A stretch of DNA of 45,732 nt. Origin: an uncultured Oscillospiraceae bacterium (GTDB lineage Bacteria > Bacillota > Clostridia > Oscillospirales > Oscillospiraceae). Shown one piece after another: positions 25,020 through 33,032 of this stretch (its first letter is position 1; the number at the start of each line of letters is the position of its first letter). Under the pieces are notes generated by a model. That model saw only the letters and a program-made list of their open reading frames with translations. It ran no database searches and was not told where the DNA came from. The position numbers were made by a program, and so were the translations under genes. The stretch lies in contig CAKTIE010000013.1 of assembly GCA_934565655.1 (NCBI GenBank), positions 1 to 45,732 on the forward strand. Direction: 5' to 3'.

Positions 25020-25460
25020 ATGAAGGAATTCAAGGGCCGCGTCGTGGTGCCGGGCACCTGCCGGGCGGAAGCGCTGGTGAGCCATGGCGGCTTCAATACC
25101 CTGGCCAGCTATCAGATGGCGCTGATGTTCGGCGACAAGAAGGTGAAGTGCGGCGACCAGAACAACGCCGACCTTTATAAAAAGCCCATGCTGGGCAAGG
25201 CCCTGTGCCTGCCCATGACCATTGGCTCCACCACCGGCGGCATGGTACTGTTCACCGCCTGCGCGCTGGGCAAGCAGCCCGCCTGCATGCTGTTCTCCAT
25301 GCCCATCGACTCGCTGGCCGCCAGCGGCGCGATCCTGGGCGACGTGTGGACCGACGGCAAGATGCCTGTGGTGGACAGTCTGGGCGAGGAATTTCTGGAA
25401 TACGTCAAGACCGGCATGCAGGTGACGGTGGGCGAGGAAGGTGTGGTGACGGTAGAATGA
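25020..25460 (+). CDS. aconitase X swivel (small) subunit
   Basis: 146 residues of the DUF126 swivel-domain family; completes the active site of the large subunit (catalytic Ser probably in PMTIGSTTGGMVL). Starts one base after the large subunit's stop. Separate subunits, as here, are the two-component AcnX form; many bacteria have them fused. Confidence 0.92.
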   Translation: MKEFKGRVVVPGTCRAEALVSHGGFNTLASYQMALMFGDKKVKCGDQNNADLYKKPMLGKALCLPMTIGSTTGGMVLFTACALGKQPACMLFSMPIDSLAASGAILGDVWTDGKMPVVDSLGEEFLEYVKTGMQVTVGEEGVVTVE

Positions 25461-25750
25461 GCAACAGCGTATTTGACAAGAAGCCCAGCGAGTGCCGCTA
25501 TTCCTTTATGCAGCACAAGGAGTGCGAGTTTTTCCCTTGCCACGCTACCAACCATTCGGAGGATTTCAACTGCCTGTTCTGCTACTGCCCGCTGTACGCC
25601 CTGGGCAGCCGCTGCGGCGGCAATTTCAAGTGGCTGGAAAACGGCGTGAAGGACTGCTCGGCCTGCATGCTGCCCCATGGCCGGGGAAGCTATGAGTATA
25701 TCATGGGCAAGTTCCCCCTGATCTCCGCCATGGCCAAGCGCAACCGGTAA
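25457..25750 (+). CDS. cysteine-rich small-domain protein
   Basis: 97 residues with ten cysteines, for example HKECEFFPCHA, NCLFCYCPLY, GSRCGG and CSACMLPH, the pattern of the putative metal-binding cysteine-rich small domain (PF04071). Start overlaps the swivel subunit's stop (ATGA), so it is translationally coupled to aconitase X. Known members have no settled role; the coupling suggests help with cluster assembly or a linked metal-dependent step, which is inference. Confidence 0.85.
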   Translation: MSNSVFDKKPSECRYSFMQHKECEFFPCHATNHSEDFNCLFCYCPLYALGSRCGGNFKWLENGVKDCSACMLPHGRGSYEYIMGKFPLISAMAKRNR

Positions 25751-25817
25751 AGGACCCATCCCGCGGCGTCTGCCGCGTTCTGATAGATATTTTTCAACAC
25801 GAAAGGGGTTGTTCATT

Positions 25818-25925
25818 ATGATGAAGAAATATTTTGTCCCGATTAACACACAACTTTGGAGGAATTTGAATGAACAACATAACTTTGAAACCGATCGATC
25901 AGAACAACTTTATCACCTGCTTTAA
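25818..25925 (+). CDS. possible small ORF overlapping the GNAT start
   Basis: ATG at 25818 preceded by GAAAGGGG encodes 35 residues (begins MMKKYFVPINTQLWR) and ends inside the GNAT gene in another frame. Could be a leader peptide coupling translation, or the remnant of a gene. No homologue recognised. Confidence 0.35.
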   Translation: MMKKYFVPINTQLWRNLNEQHNFETDRSEQLYHLL

Positions 25926-26322
25926 TCTGGAGCTGGGCGAGGGACAGGACAAATTCGTCTCCCACCCCATCCGCAGTCTGGCACAGGCCTATGTCTACCG
26001 GGATCAGTGCACCCCCTTCGGCATTTACGACGGGGATACCATGGTGGGCTACGTCATGGTGATCTACGATGATGATGAATGTACCTATAACATCTGGCAC
26101 CTGATGATCGACCGCCGCTGCCAGGGCAGGGGCTATGGCCGTGCCGCCACAGAGCAGGCGCTGGCTTATATCGCGGAAAAGCCCTTTGGTCCGTCGGAAA
26201 CGACGCTGATCACCTGCGCCCCGGAGAACCGCGTGGCCTATGAGCTGTACCGGCGCATGGGCTTTACCGAGACCGGCCGCGGCGACGAGGACGAGGTGGA
26301 GCTGGCCCGCCCCATCGACTGA
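25870..26322 (+). CDS. GNAT family N-acetyltransferase
   Basis: 150 residues. Acetyl-CoA-dependent transferase: motif A is DRRCQGRGYGRAA at about 79-91, followed by ENRVAYELYRRMGF, the usual last segment. It looks like the spermine/spermidine acetyltransferase (BltD/SpeG-like) branch, but the acceptor is uncertain. GGAGG upstream of the ATG at 25870. Confidence 0.9.
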   Translation: MNNITLKPIDQNNFITCFNLELGEGQDKFVSHPIRSLAQAYVYRDQCTPFGIYDGDTMVGYVMVIYDDDECTYNIWHLMIDRRCQGRGYGRAATEQALAYIAEKPFGPSETTLITCAPENRVAYELYRRMGFTETGRGDEDEVELARPID

Positions 26323-26332
26323 CAGAAATACG

Positions 26333-26363
26333 CAAAGCCCTGACCCATCGGGTCAGGGCTTTG
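26333..26363. terminator. bidirectional terminator between GNAT and spoIIP
   Basis: CAAAGCCCTGACCC pairs perfectly with GGGTCAGGGCTTTG around ATC. Tails are only modestly T-rich. Confidence 0.75.
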
Positions 26364-26368
26364 CTCTT

Positions 26369-27484
26369 TCATTGCGCCTTTGTGTTCAGCAGCACCTTGG
26401 CGAAGCCATCGGCAAAGATGCGGGCGCTGTTGAGGGCCTCGTCCAGCGAATTGCCCGCCGCGCCCACCTCCACCAGCATGGAGCCGAGAGACTTGTGCTG
26501 GTTATAGTTGGAGTTCCGCAGCGTGATGGGCCGCATCACCGTGGGATAGTCCGACGTGATGGCTTCGGACACCGCCACCGCCAGCTTCAGGTTCTCCTGC
26601 CAGCCGTCGTGATTGCTGCCCATGATGAAGCTCAGCTGGGCGGCGTTGGGATCCTCCAGGGAGATCAGCTTATACTGCCGGTGCTGGGCGTCCTCCACCG
26701 CGTCCCGGTGGATGTCCAGAATGAAGGAGATGGAGGGATATTTCTCCAGATACGCCTCGATGCCCTCTACCGACCGGCCGTAGGCCCCCTCGTACAGGGG
26801 ATCGTCGTACAGCGTCCGGTCATGGAGCACGGAGATGCCGTAGCCCGACAGCACCGACGCAATCTCGTCCCCCACCCGCACCACGTTCTTGTTGGTGTCG
26901 CTGGTGCGGCAGGTGCCGGTGGAGACATAGTCCTGCCCGGCGGGCATGGTATAGGCCTCGCTGCCGTGGGTATGGAGGATCAGCACCTGGGGCGATTCGT
27001 CCGTCAGGTGGGCGGCAAAGCCCTCCTCCGCCAGCGCGGCGGCGTCCAGCGTCTTATTGGAGCCGTTTTTGATGCAGATGCCCCGCACCACGGTATAGCC
27101 CGCTTTATTGGTGATGTTCACCGTCTGGGAGGGGACGCCGTTGTCCTGAAAGGCCAGCGCTGTCCGGGGCGTCACCGGCAAGGGTGCGCTGGCGGCAGGC
27201 GTGTCCGCTTCCTGCGGTTCCGGCTCCTGCGGTGCTTCCGGTTCCTCCTGCGTGGCGGCGGAGATATCTGTATGGGCCGCCAGCAGCGTGGGGGACTGGT
27301 ACAGCGCCAGCATGGCGGGCAGCGACAGACCGTCCGCCGGCAGCCAGTCGCCCAGCGACCATTGCAGCAGCCATCTGGCGGCGCTGCTGCCGCGTGTTTC
27401 GCTGCCGTCCGACGCGGCGGCCACCGTCACCAGTGTCAGCGCCGCCAGCACCAGTGCCAGACCCCGCCTGAGCCATTGCTTCAT
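26369..27484 (-). CDS. spoIIP: stage II sporulation protein P
   Basis: 371 residues. Cell-wall amidase/endopeptidase that with SpoIID and SpoIIM removes septal peptidoglycan during engulfment. N-terminal membrane anchor (about 7-25), Pro/Glu-rich linker at about 78-100, then the catalytic domain with LHTHGSEAY, DIHRDA and GSNHDGWQENLKLA, typical of the family. The ATG at 27484 is preferred (GAGGTGATGG upstream). A sigma-E-like promoter lies just before it, in line with mother-cell expression. Strong evidence that the organism sporulates or descends from spore formers. Confidence 0.95.
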   Translation of the reverse strand: MKQWLRRGLALVLAALTLVTVAAASDGSETRGSSAARWLLQWSLGDWLPADGLSLPAMLALYQSPTLLAAHTDISAATQEEPEAPQEPEPQEADTPAASAPLPVTPRTALAFQDNGVPSQTVNITNKAGYTVVRGICIKNGSNKTLDAAALAEEGFAAHLTDESPQVLILHTHGSEAYTMPAGQDYVSTGTCRTSDTNKNVVRVGDEIASVLSGYGISVLHDRTLYDDPLYEGAYGRSVEGIEAYLEKYPSISFILDIHRDAVEDAQHRQYKLISLEDPNAAQLSFIMGSNHDGWQENLKLAVAVSEAITSDYPTVMRPITLRNSNYNQHKSLGSMLVEVGAAGNSLDEALNSARIFADGFAKVLLNTKAQ

Positions 27485-27503
27485 CTCTCCATCACCTCGG
27501 ACA

Positions 27504-27533
27504 AGTATATGCGATTTGTGGGAGGATTTATGA
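27504..27533 (-). promoter_or_regulatory. sigma-E-type sporulation promoter of spoIIP
   Basis: Minus strand TCATAAAT (-35), exactly 14 bp, CATATACT (-10), matching the sigma-E consensus at nearly every position. Transcription would begin about 13 nt before the start codon. Confidence 0.65.
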
Positions 27534-27595
27534 CAGGAAGCGTTTCGCGCTTCCGTGCGCGAAACACCCCTTACACACCTTACAAAAACTCCCCC

Positions 27596-27624
27596 TTGCA
27601 AAATACCGCCGCGTGTGCTATCAT
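27596..27624 (+). promoter_or_regulatory. promoter of the guanine deaminase leader
   Basis: TTGCAA, 17-bp spacer, TATCAT; the aptamer begins 20 bp downstream. Confidence 0.65.
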
Positions 27625-27643
27625 AAACCCGTATATAAGAAAA

Positions 27644-27708
27644 CTCATATAGCCGTGCCGCGACGGGGTACGGCGTTTCTACGGCGTCACCGGTGACGCC
27701 ACTATGGG
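27644..27708 (+). ncRNA. purine riboswitch aptamer, guanine type
   Basis: P1 is CTCAT (27644-27648) with ATGGG (27704-27708). P2 is GCCGTGCC/GGTACGGC with loop GCGACGG. The J2/3 core GTTTCTAC is exact. P3 is GGCGTC/GACGCC with loop ACCGGT, one base shorter than usual. L2 ends in GG and L3 carries CC, as needed for the loop-loop contact. J3/1 reads ACT, so the specificity base (position 74 in xpt numbering, here 27702) is C, predicting guanine or hypoxanthine rather than adenine. Confidence 0.85.
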
Positions 27709-27749
27709 TGCTTTGCCGCAATGGGCGGCGGGGCGCTCATTTTATTTTG
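27704..27749 (+). terminator. riboswitch expression platform: terminator sharing the P1 3' strand
   Basis: ATGGGTGCTTTGCCGC (27704-27719) pairs along all 16 bases, with G-T pairs, to GCGGCGGGGCGCTCAT (27725-27740), followed by TTTATTTT. Its 5' arm includes the aptamer's P1 3' strand, so aptamer and terminator exclude each other. Ligand binding should therefore permit transcription. Confidence 0.8.
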
Positions 27750-27770
27750 CCTGAAAAGAGGGATCGTTCC

Positions 27771-29036
27771 ATGACACAGGTCTTGAAGGGCCATATCGTT
27801 CACGCTCCGGCGCTGGGCCGGATGGACATCACGGAAAACGGCTTTCTGGTGCTGGAGGACGGCGTGATCGCCGGGGTCTACCACACCCTGCCGGACTGCT
27901 ATGCCCACGCCCCGCTGCGGGACTACGGCGACAAGCTGATCATGCAGTCCTTTGCCGACATGCACCTCCACGCGCCCCAGTATCCCATGCTGGGCATGGG
28001 CATGGATCTGCCGCTGCTGGACTGGCTGAATACCTACACCTTCCCCACCGAGTCCCGCTTTGCCGATCTGGACTACGCCCGCCGCACCTATCGGCGCCTG
28101 GCCAGCGACCTGATCACCAACGGCACCACCCGCGTGGCCATGTTCTCCTCCCTGCATACCGAGGCTACATGGGTGCTGATGGAGGAGCTGGAAAAGGCGG
28201 GAGTCACCGGCTATGTGGGCAAGGTGAATATGGATCGCAACGGCCTGCCCGGCGTCCTGCAGGAGACCACCGAGGAGTCTGTCCGGGAGACGCTGCGCTG
28301 GCTGGAGGGCTGCCGGTTCGAGCATGTGAAGCCCATCCTTACGCCCCGCTTTACCCCCAGCTGCACCGACGAGCTGATGGCGGCGCTGGGCCGCATCGCC
28401 CAGGAAAAGGGCCTGTACGTCCAGTCTCATTTGTCCGAGAGCATGGGCGAGATCCAGTGGGTGCAGGAGCTGCATCCGGAGTGCAAGCGTTACTGGGAGA
28501 CCTATGACAAGTACGGCCTGTGGAAGGATCACACCCTGATGGCCCACTGCGTCCATTCCGACGAGGTGGAGCGCAAGGCCATCAAGGACGCCAATGTGGT
28601 GGTGGTCCACTGCGGCGACTCCAACGTGAACATCTGCTCCGGCGTGTGTCCGGTGCGGCGGATGCTGGATGAGGGCATCTGGGTCACGCTGGGCAGCGAC
28701 ATTGCCGGCGGCGCGCAGCTGCCCATGTATAAGGTCATCGCCACCTCCATCCGCACCTCCAAGGTGCGCCGCATCAGCGACGACTGGCACACCGATTTCC
28801 TAACGGTGGGGGAGGGCTACTATCTGGGCACCACCGCCGGACATAAGTATTTCGGCGCGGGCGAGGGCTTCGCCGTGGGCGATAAGCTCCACGCCATCGT
28901 GGTGGACGATGATGATTTCCCGGAGGCCAGCCATCCCCTCAGCGTGGAGGAGCGCTTCGAGCGGATCATCTACATGACCCATCGCCACAACATCGTGTCC
29001 GTCTGGTCGGACGGCCGTGAGGTGGTCACCCGGTAA
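27771..29036 (+). CDS. guaD: guanine deaminase
   Basis: 421 residues. Zn-dependent amidohydrolase converting guanine to xanthine and ammonia. Metal ligands H65 and H67 in FADMHLHAPQ, substrate segment TYTFPTESRF, QSHLSES, MAHCVHSD and GSDIAGG in order. The MLGMGMDLPLLDWL stretch is typical of guanine deaminases. Start is the ATG at 27771 (AGAGGGATC upstream). Placed directly after the guanine riboswitch, so it appears to be induced by its own substrate. Confidence 0.94.
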   Translation: MTQVLKGHIVHAPALGRMDITENGFLVLEDGVIAGVYHTLPDCYAHAPLRDYGDKLIMQSFADMHLHAPQYPMLGMGMDLPLLDWLNTYTFPTESRFADLDYARRTYRRLASDLITNGTTRVAMFSSLHTEATWVLMEELEKAGVTGYVGKVNMDRNGLPGVLQETTEESVRETLRWLEGCRFEHVKPILTPRFTPSCTDELMAALGRIAQEKGLYVQSHLSESMGEIQWVQELHPECKRYWETYDKYGLWKDHTLMAHCVHSDEVERKAIKDANVVVVHCGDSNVNICSGVCPVRRMLDEGIWVTLGSDIAGGAQLPMYKVIATSIRTSKVRRISDDWHTDFLTVGEGYYLGTTAGHKYFGAGEGFAVGDKLHAIVVDDDDFPEASHPLSVEERFERIIYMTHRHNIVSVWSDGREVVTR

Positions 29037-29083
29037 AACCATAAAAAAGCTGTGTCCCGCGGGACACAGCTTTTTTTATGGTT
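29037..29083. terminator. bidirectional terminator between guaD and pheT
   Basis: AACCATAAAAAAGCTGTGTC... pairs with its complement through GGGACACAGCTTTTTTATGG around the central GC; T-rich on both strands. It starts at the guaD stop and ends 8 bp from the pheT stop. Confidence 0.9.
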
Positions 29084-29090
29084 TGTGGTC

Positions 29091-31529
29091 TTACTTGGAG
29101 CGCAGCTCCGCGCCGAAGCGCTTCACCAGCTTATTGATGACGCCATTGGCGACCTCCTCGATCTCGGCGGAGGTCAGGGTCTTTTCTTTGGAGCCGATGG
29201 CCAGACGGACGGTGACGGACTTCTTGCCGTCGGGCACCTGCTTGCCGCGGTACTCGTCCACGAACTGCGCACCGTGGAACAGCTCACTCTTGACGCCGCG
29301 GATGGTCTGGGCCACGTCCTCCCATTTCACCTCGCCGGGCAGCAGCACGGAGATGTCGTACTCCGTCATGGGGTACTCCGGCAGATGGGTGAAGCTGTTG
29401 GTGCGGGAGCGGAAGGGCTTCATGCAGTCCTGATCCAGCTCGAAGAGCATCACGTTCAGGTTCTTGATGCCGCATTCCATGGACACCTTCTTGCTGAGCA
29501 GGGCCAGATCACCGATGCGCTCCTCGCCCAGATAGACGTTCAGCCATACCACATTGTCGGCCCACACAGGCTTTTCCACCTGCTTGAAGGTGAAGCCCTC
29601 CATGTGGGTGTAGCGGGGCATCATTTCCAGCACGCCCTTGGCCTTGCGGAACAGTGTGGTCACGTCCTTGCCGCCGCAGACGAAGGCGCCTGCCACATGC
29701 TTGCGCTGGGAGGGCAGCTTCTCGCGGGGATCGTAGGGGGTGGTATAGTTCTCATCCCGGAATACCTGGGCGGTCTCGTAGATGTTGAACTCGTCGAAAT
29801 AGCGCTCGTTCTTCACCACGGCCTTGCACAGGTTGGGCAGCAGGGAGGAGCGGACGAACCGCTCGGCGGGGGAGGGAGGCGTGGACAGGGACAGAATGCC
29901 GTCGGTGCTCTGCAGCACGGCGTTGACATACAGCTCGTCCATCCAGGGATAGGTGAAGATCTCCTGCATGCCGCAGCGGAAGGACAGATACTCCTTGATC
30001 TTCCGCTCCAGATCCTTGTCCAGCTGGTTGATGGCGCCGTCGAAGGAGGTGGTGATGGGCGCGGCCTCGAAGTTCTCATAGCCGTACATGCGGGCCACTT
30101 CCTCCATGATGTCGGCCTTGATGCTGACGTCGCCGGTGGAGCGCCAGGTGGGCACCACCACATGCATATTGTCGCCGTCGAAGGACACCTGATAACCCAG
30201 CAGCTCCATCTTCTTCTTCACGTCGTCGGGGGTCAGGGACTTGCCCAGGCGGCGCTCCAGCCAGCTGAGAGTCACGTCGATCTCCGCCTGCTTCAGATGC
30301 TGGGGGTACAGGTCGGACAGGCCGGTGACCTTCATCTCGGGATACAGCTGGCCGAACAGCTCCATGGACATGGCCAGCGCCTGGTCGCAGCGCTCGGGGT
30401 CGATGGCCTTTTCATAGCGGGCGGAAGCCTCGGTGCGGTTGTCGTACCGCAGGGCGGTGCGGCGGATGCCCTTGGCGTCGAAGTTGGCCACCTCCAGAAT
30501 GACCCGGCTGGTCTCCGGCAGGATGGAGTCTTTGGCACCGCCCATGACGCCTGCCAGACCCACGGCACCCGCGTCATCTGCGATCACCAGATCGTCGGTG
30601 CTCAGAGGCAGCTCCTTGCCGTTCAGCAGCAGCAGCTTTTCACCCTCGGCGGCGCGGCGGACGATGATGTGGCCCGCGATGTGGTCGGAGTCGAAGGCGT
30701 GGGTGGGCTGACCGGTGGCCAGCATGACGTAGTTGGTCACGTCCACCAGCGCGTTGATGGGACGCATGCCCACCTTCCAGATGCGGCTCTGCATCTGATA
30801 GGTAGAGGGCTTCACATACAGATTCTCAATGGAGGCGGCCACATACCGGGGGCAGCGCTCCGTGTCCTCCACGGTGACGGTCAGGCTGCCCTGTCCCACA
30901 TCGCTCTTGTAGGGGACGATGGGCTTCAGCGGCAGGTGATACAGCGCCGCCAGCTCCCGGGCGATGCCGTAATGGCCCCACAGGTCGGGGCGGTTGGTCA
31001 TGGACTTGTTGTCGATCTCCAGAATGATATCGTTCAGATCCAGCGCGTCGGCCAGCGGCGTACCGGCAGGTGCGTCAAACTCGCTCAGGTCGAGAATGTG
31101 AGCCTCCTCCTTGGTGGGGAACAGATCGGAAAGGCCGATCTCCACCGCGCCGCAGATCATGCCGTAGCTCTCGACGCCGCGGAGCTTGCTCTTCTTGATC
31201 TCCACCGGCTCGCCCTCGCCGTGCCACTTGCACATGGCGCCGGGCAGGGCCACGGCCACCTTCATGCCCTCGGTCAGGTTGCTGCCGCCGCAGACGATGT
31301 CCTTTATCTCGCCGCCAATGTCGGTCTTGCAGACCTTCAGCTTGTCGGCGTTGGGGTGCTGCTCGATGGTCTTGATCTGGCCCACCACCATGTTGTCGAA
31401 CTGTTTCGCCAGCTCGATGGTGTCCTCCACCTCCACGGTGGACATGGTCAGGTCATAGGCCAGACGCTTCAGATCCATATCCGCCGGCAGGTCGACGTAA
31501 TCCTTGATCCAGTTCAGTGATACTTTCAT
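29091..31529 (-). CDS. pheT: phenylalanyl-tRNA synthetase beta subunit
   Basis: 812 residues, normal length for the bacterial (alpha-beta)2 enzyme. Domains in order: N-terminal MKVSLNWIKDYVDL, tRNA-binding EMAP-like domain (about 40-150, ICGGSNLTEGMKVAVALPGA), B3/B4 editing domain (NRPDLWGHYGIARELAALY), B5, catalytic-like core and C-terminal anticodon-binding FDX domain (FTHLPEYPMTEYDISV). Follows pheS by 15 bp and shares its T-box control. Confidence 0.97.
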   Translation of the reverse strand: MKVSLNWIKDYVDLPADMDLKRLAYDLTMSTVEVEDTIELAKQFDNMVVGQIKTIEQHPNADKLKVCKTDIGGEIKDIVCGGSNLTEGMKVAVALPGAMCKWHGEGEPVEIKKSKLRGVESYGMICGAVEIGLSDLFPTKEEAHILDLSEFDAPAGTPLADALDLNDIILEIDNKSMTNRPDLWGHYGIARELAALYHLPLKPIVPYKSDVGQGSLTVTVEDTERCPRYVAASIENLYVKPSTYQMQSRIWKVGMRPINALVDVTNYVMLATGQPTHAFDSDHIAGHIIVRRAAEGEKLLLLNGKELPLSTDDLVIADDAGAVGLAGVMGGAKDSILPETSRVILEVANFDAKGIRRTALRYDNRTEASARYEKAIDPERCDQALAMSMELFGQLYPEMKVTGLSDLYPQHLKQAEIDVTLSWLERRLGKSLTPDDVKKKMELLGYQVSFDGDNMHVVVPTWRSTGDVSIKADIMEEVARMYGYENFEAAPITTSFDGAINQLDKDLERKIKEYLSFRCGMQEIFTYPWMDELYVNAVLQSTDGILSLSTPPSPAERFVRSSLLPNLCKAVVKNERYFDEFNIYETAQVFRDENYTTPYDPREKLPSQRKHVAGAFVCGGKDVTTLFRKAKGVLEMMPRYTHMEGFTFKQVEKPVWADNVVWLNVYLGEERIGDLALLSKKVSMECGIKNLNVMLFELDQDCMKPFRSRTNSFTHLPEYPMTEYDISVLLPGEVKWEDVAQTIRGVKSELFHGAQFVDEYRGKQVPDGKKSVTVRLAIGSKEKTLTSAEIEEVANGVINKLVKRFGAELRSK

Positions 31530-31544
31530 GTCTCTTGCCCTCCC

Positions 31545-32582
31545 TTAGCGGAACTGATTCAGGAACCGCAGGTCAGCGCTGTGGAACAGACGCACATCGT
31601 CCACGCCGTAGCGCATCATGACCAGACGGTCCAAGCCGATGTTGACATAGAAGCCGGTGTATTCGTCGGGATCGAGACCGGCCGCCTTCAATACGTTGGG
31701 GTGGGGGGTGCCGCCGGGCATGACCTCGATCCAGCCAACATGCTTGCATACGCTGCAGCCCTTGCCGCCGCACACCAGGCAGCCCATGTCGATCTCAAAG
31801 CCCGGCTCCACGAAGGGGAAGAAGCCGGCGCGCATACGCACCGGAACGTCCCGGCCGAACACCTTGCTGAGGATGCTCTTGATCATCACCTTGCCGGAGG
31901 AGAAGGTGAAATCCTTGTCCACGATCAGGGCCTCATACTGGAAGAAGGCGCGCTCGTGGCGGGCGTCGGTGGTCTCGTTGCGGTACACCTTGCCGGGATA
32001 CACGAAGCGGTAGGGGGCCTTGTGGGTCTGGAGATAGCGGACGGAGCCGCCGGTAAGGTGGGGCCGCAGGCACAGCTTGTCCCAGCACTCGCCCTTGTCG
32101 TGGCCCTCCAGCCAATAGGTATCCATGCTCTCGCGGGCGGGATGGTTGGGAGGGAAGTTCAGGTTGTCGAAGCCGTACAGCTCGCTGGTGATGTCGTCCT
32201 CCTCGAAGATCTCAAAGCCCATGGAGCGGAAGGCGTCGTTCAGGTCATAGCACATCTGGGTGATGGGGTGCAGGCCGCCGCCGGAGGGCAGAATGCCCGG
32301 CACGGAGATGTCGAAGTCGGGATCCACCTCCGATGCCTTCATCTTCAGCTCATTGCGGCGCTCGTCCAGCAGCTCGGTCAGCTGGGCCTTGGCCTGGTTC
32401 ACGGCCTTGCCCATCTCGGGACGCAGGGAAACGTCCAGCTTGGGCAGCTCCTTCAGCAGCTCGGTCAGCTTGCCCTGCTTGCCCAGCAGCAGCGCCTTGA
32501 CCTCCTGCAGCTCCGGCTCAGTGCGGACGGCCTCGATCTTGGCCTTGCCCTCAGCCAGAAGCTGTTCCAGTTTCTCTTTCAT
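31545..32582 (-). CDS. pheS: phenylalanyl-tRNA synthetase alpha subunit
   Basis: 345 residues. Class II catalytic subunit charging tRNA-Phe: N-terminal coiled coil (1-90), motif 2 region YRNETTDARHERAFFQYE, and motif 3 region GLDRLVMMRYGVDDVR. A CxxC pair (VCGGKGCSVCKHVGWIE) is a known variant feature. AAAGGAGGATC lies upstream of the ATG at 32582. First gene of the pheST operon. Confidence 0.97.
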   Translation of the reverse strand: MKEKLEQLLAEGKAKIEAVRTEPELQEVKALLLGKQGKLTELLKELPKLDVSLRPEMGKAVNQAKAQLTELLDERRNELKMKASEVDPDFDISVPGILPSGGGLHPITQMCYDLNDAFRSMGFEIFEEDDITSELYGFDNLNFPPNHPARESMDTYWLEGHDKGECWDKLCLRPHLTGGSVRYLQTHKAPYRFVYPGKVYRNETTDARHERAFFQYEALIVDKDFTFSSGKVMIKSILSKVFGRDVPVRMRAGFFPFVEPGFEIDMGCLVCGGKGCSVCKHVGWIEVMPGGTPHPNVLKAAGLDPDEYTGFYVNIGLDRLVMMRYGVDDVRLFHSADLRFLNQFR

Positions 32583-32650
32583 GTAAGATCCTCCTTTTGT
32601 CGGATAGTTTAACTTAAATGAACCATGGTATCGGGGGGATAAGCTGGCAT

Positions 32651-32885
32651 AAAAAAACGCCCCTCATCCCAGTCAGACAGGGACGAAAGGCAAAACTTCC
32701 GTGGTACCACCCAGCTTCGCGGACACAGCCCGCGCACTCGTTTTCCCGTTAACGGAGGACGACCCGTCCGCGCATTTCCTCGCGGCAGCTCCGGAGCGAA
32801 CACCACATCACGACCCGGGACGGCTTTCAGCCGGTGACCATCCCTCTCTTGGAGCCGTGTTCCCGTTGTGGAACTTCTCCTTCAT
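32651..32885 (-). ncRNA. T-box riboswitch for pheST (Phe specifier)
   Basis: The conserved T-box element appears on the minus strand as GGGTGGTACCACGGAA (32712-32697). Stem I closes through GGAG/CTCC and CCACA/TGTGG; the internal loop carries TTC (32800-32798), the Phe codon, as specifier. The terminator is GCCTTTCGTCCC paired with GGGATGAGGGGC followed by seven T (32691-32651). Uncharged tRNA-Phe should favour the antiterminator and raise pheST expression. Confidence 0.92.
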
Positions 32886-32910
32886 GGCATTTCTGTTAAA
32901 TTACTTACTA

Positions 32911-32939
32911 CTTATATCACAAACATTTGGGAAAGGCAA
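32911..32939 (-). promoter_or_regulatory. promoter of the pheST T-box leader
   Basis: Minus strand TTGCCT, 17-bp spacer, TATAAG, about 25 bp before the leader's first stem. Confidence 0.6.
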
Positions 32940-32992
32940 TAGGAAAATTGCAAAAATTTTTCCTGACAGTACAACGTTTCTCTTGACAATAG

Positions 32993-33001
32993 TGGTATAA
33001 T
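32993..33001 (+). promoter_or_regulatory. extended -10 promoter of nnrD
   Basis: TGGTATAAT, 31 bp before the start codon. The TTGACA seen close by is only 7 bp away and cannot be its -35. Confidence 0.55.
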
Positions 33002-33032
33002 GAGACAAATCTTCCCAAAAAGGAGTACCGCC

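Noticed and set aside
32974..33001. TTGACA next to TATAAT upstream of nnrD as a standard promoter
   Set aside because: The boxes are only 7 bp apart; the extended -10 TGGTATAAT is a better explanation.
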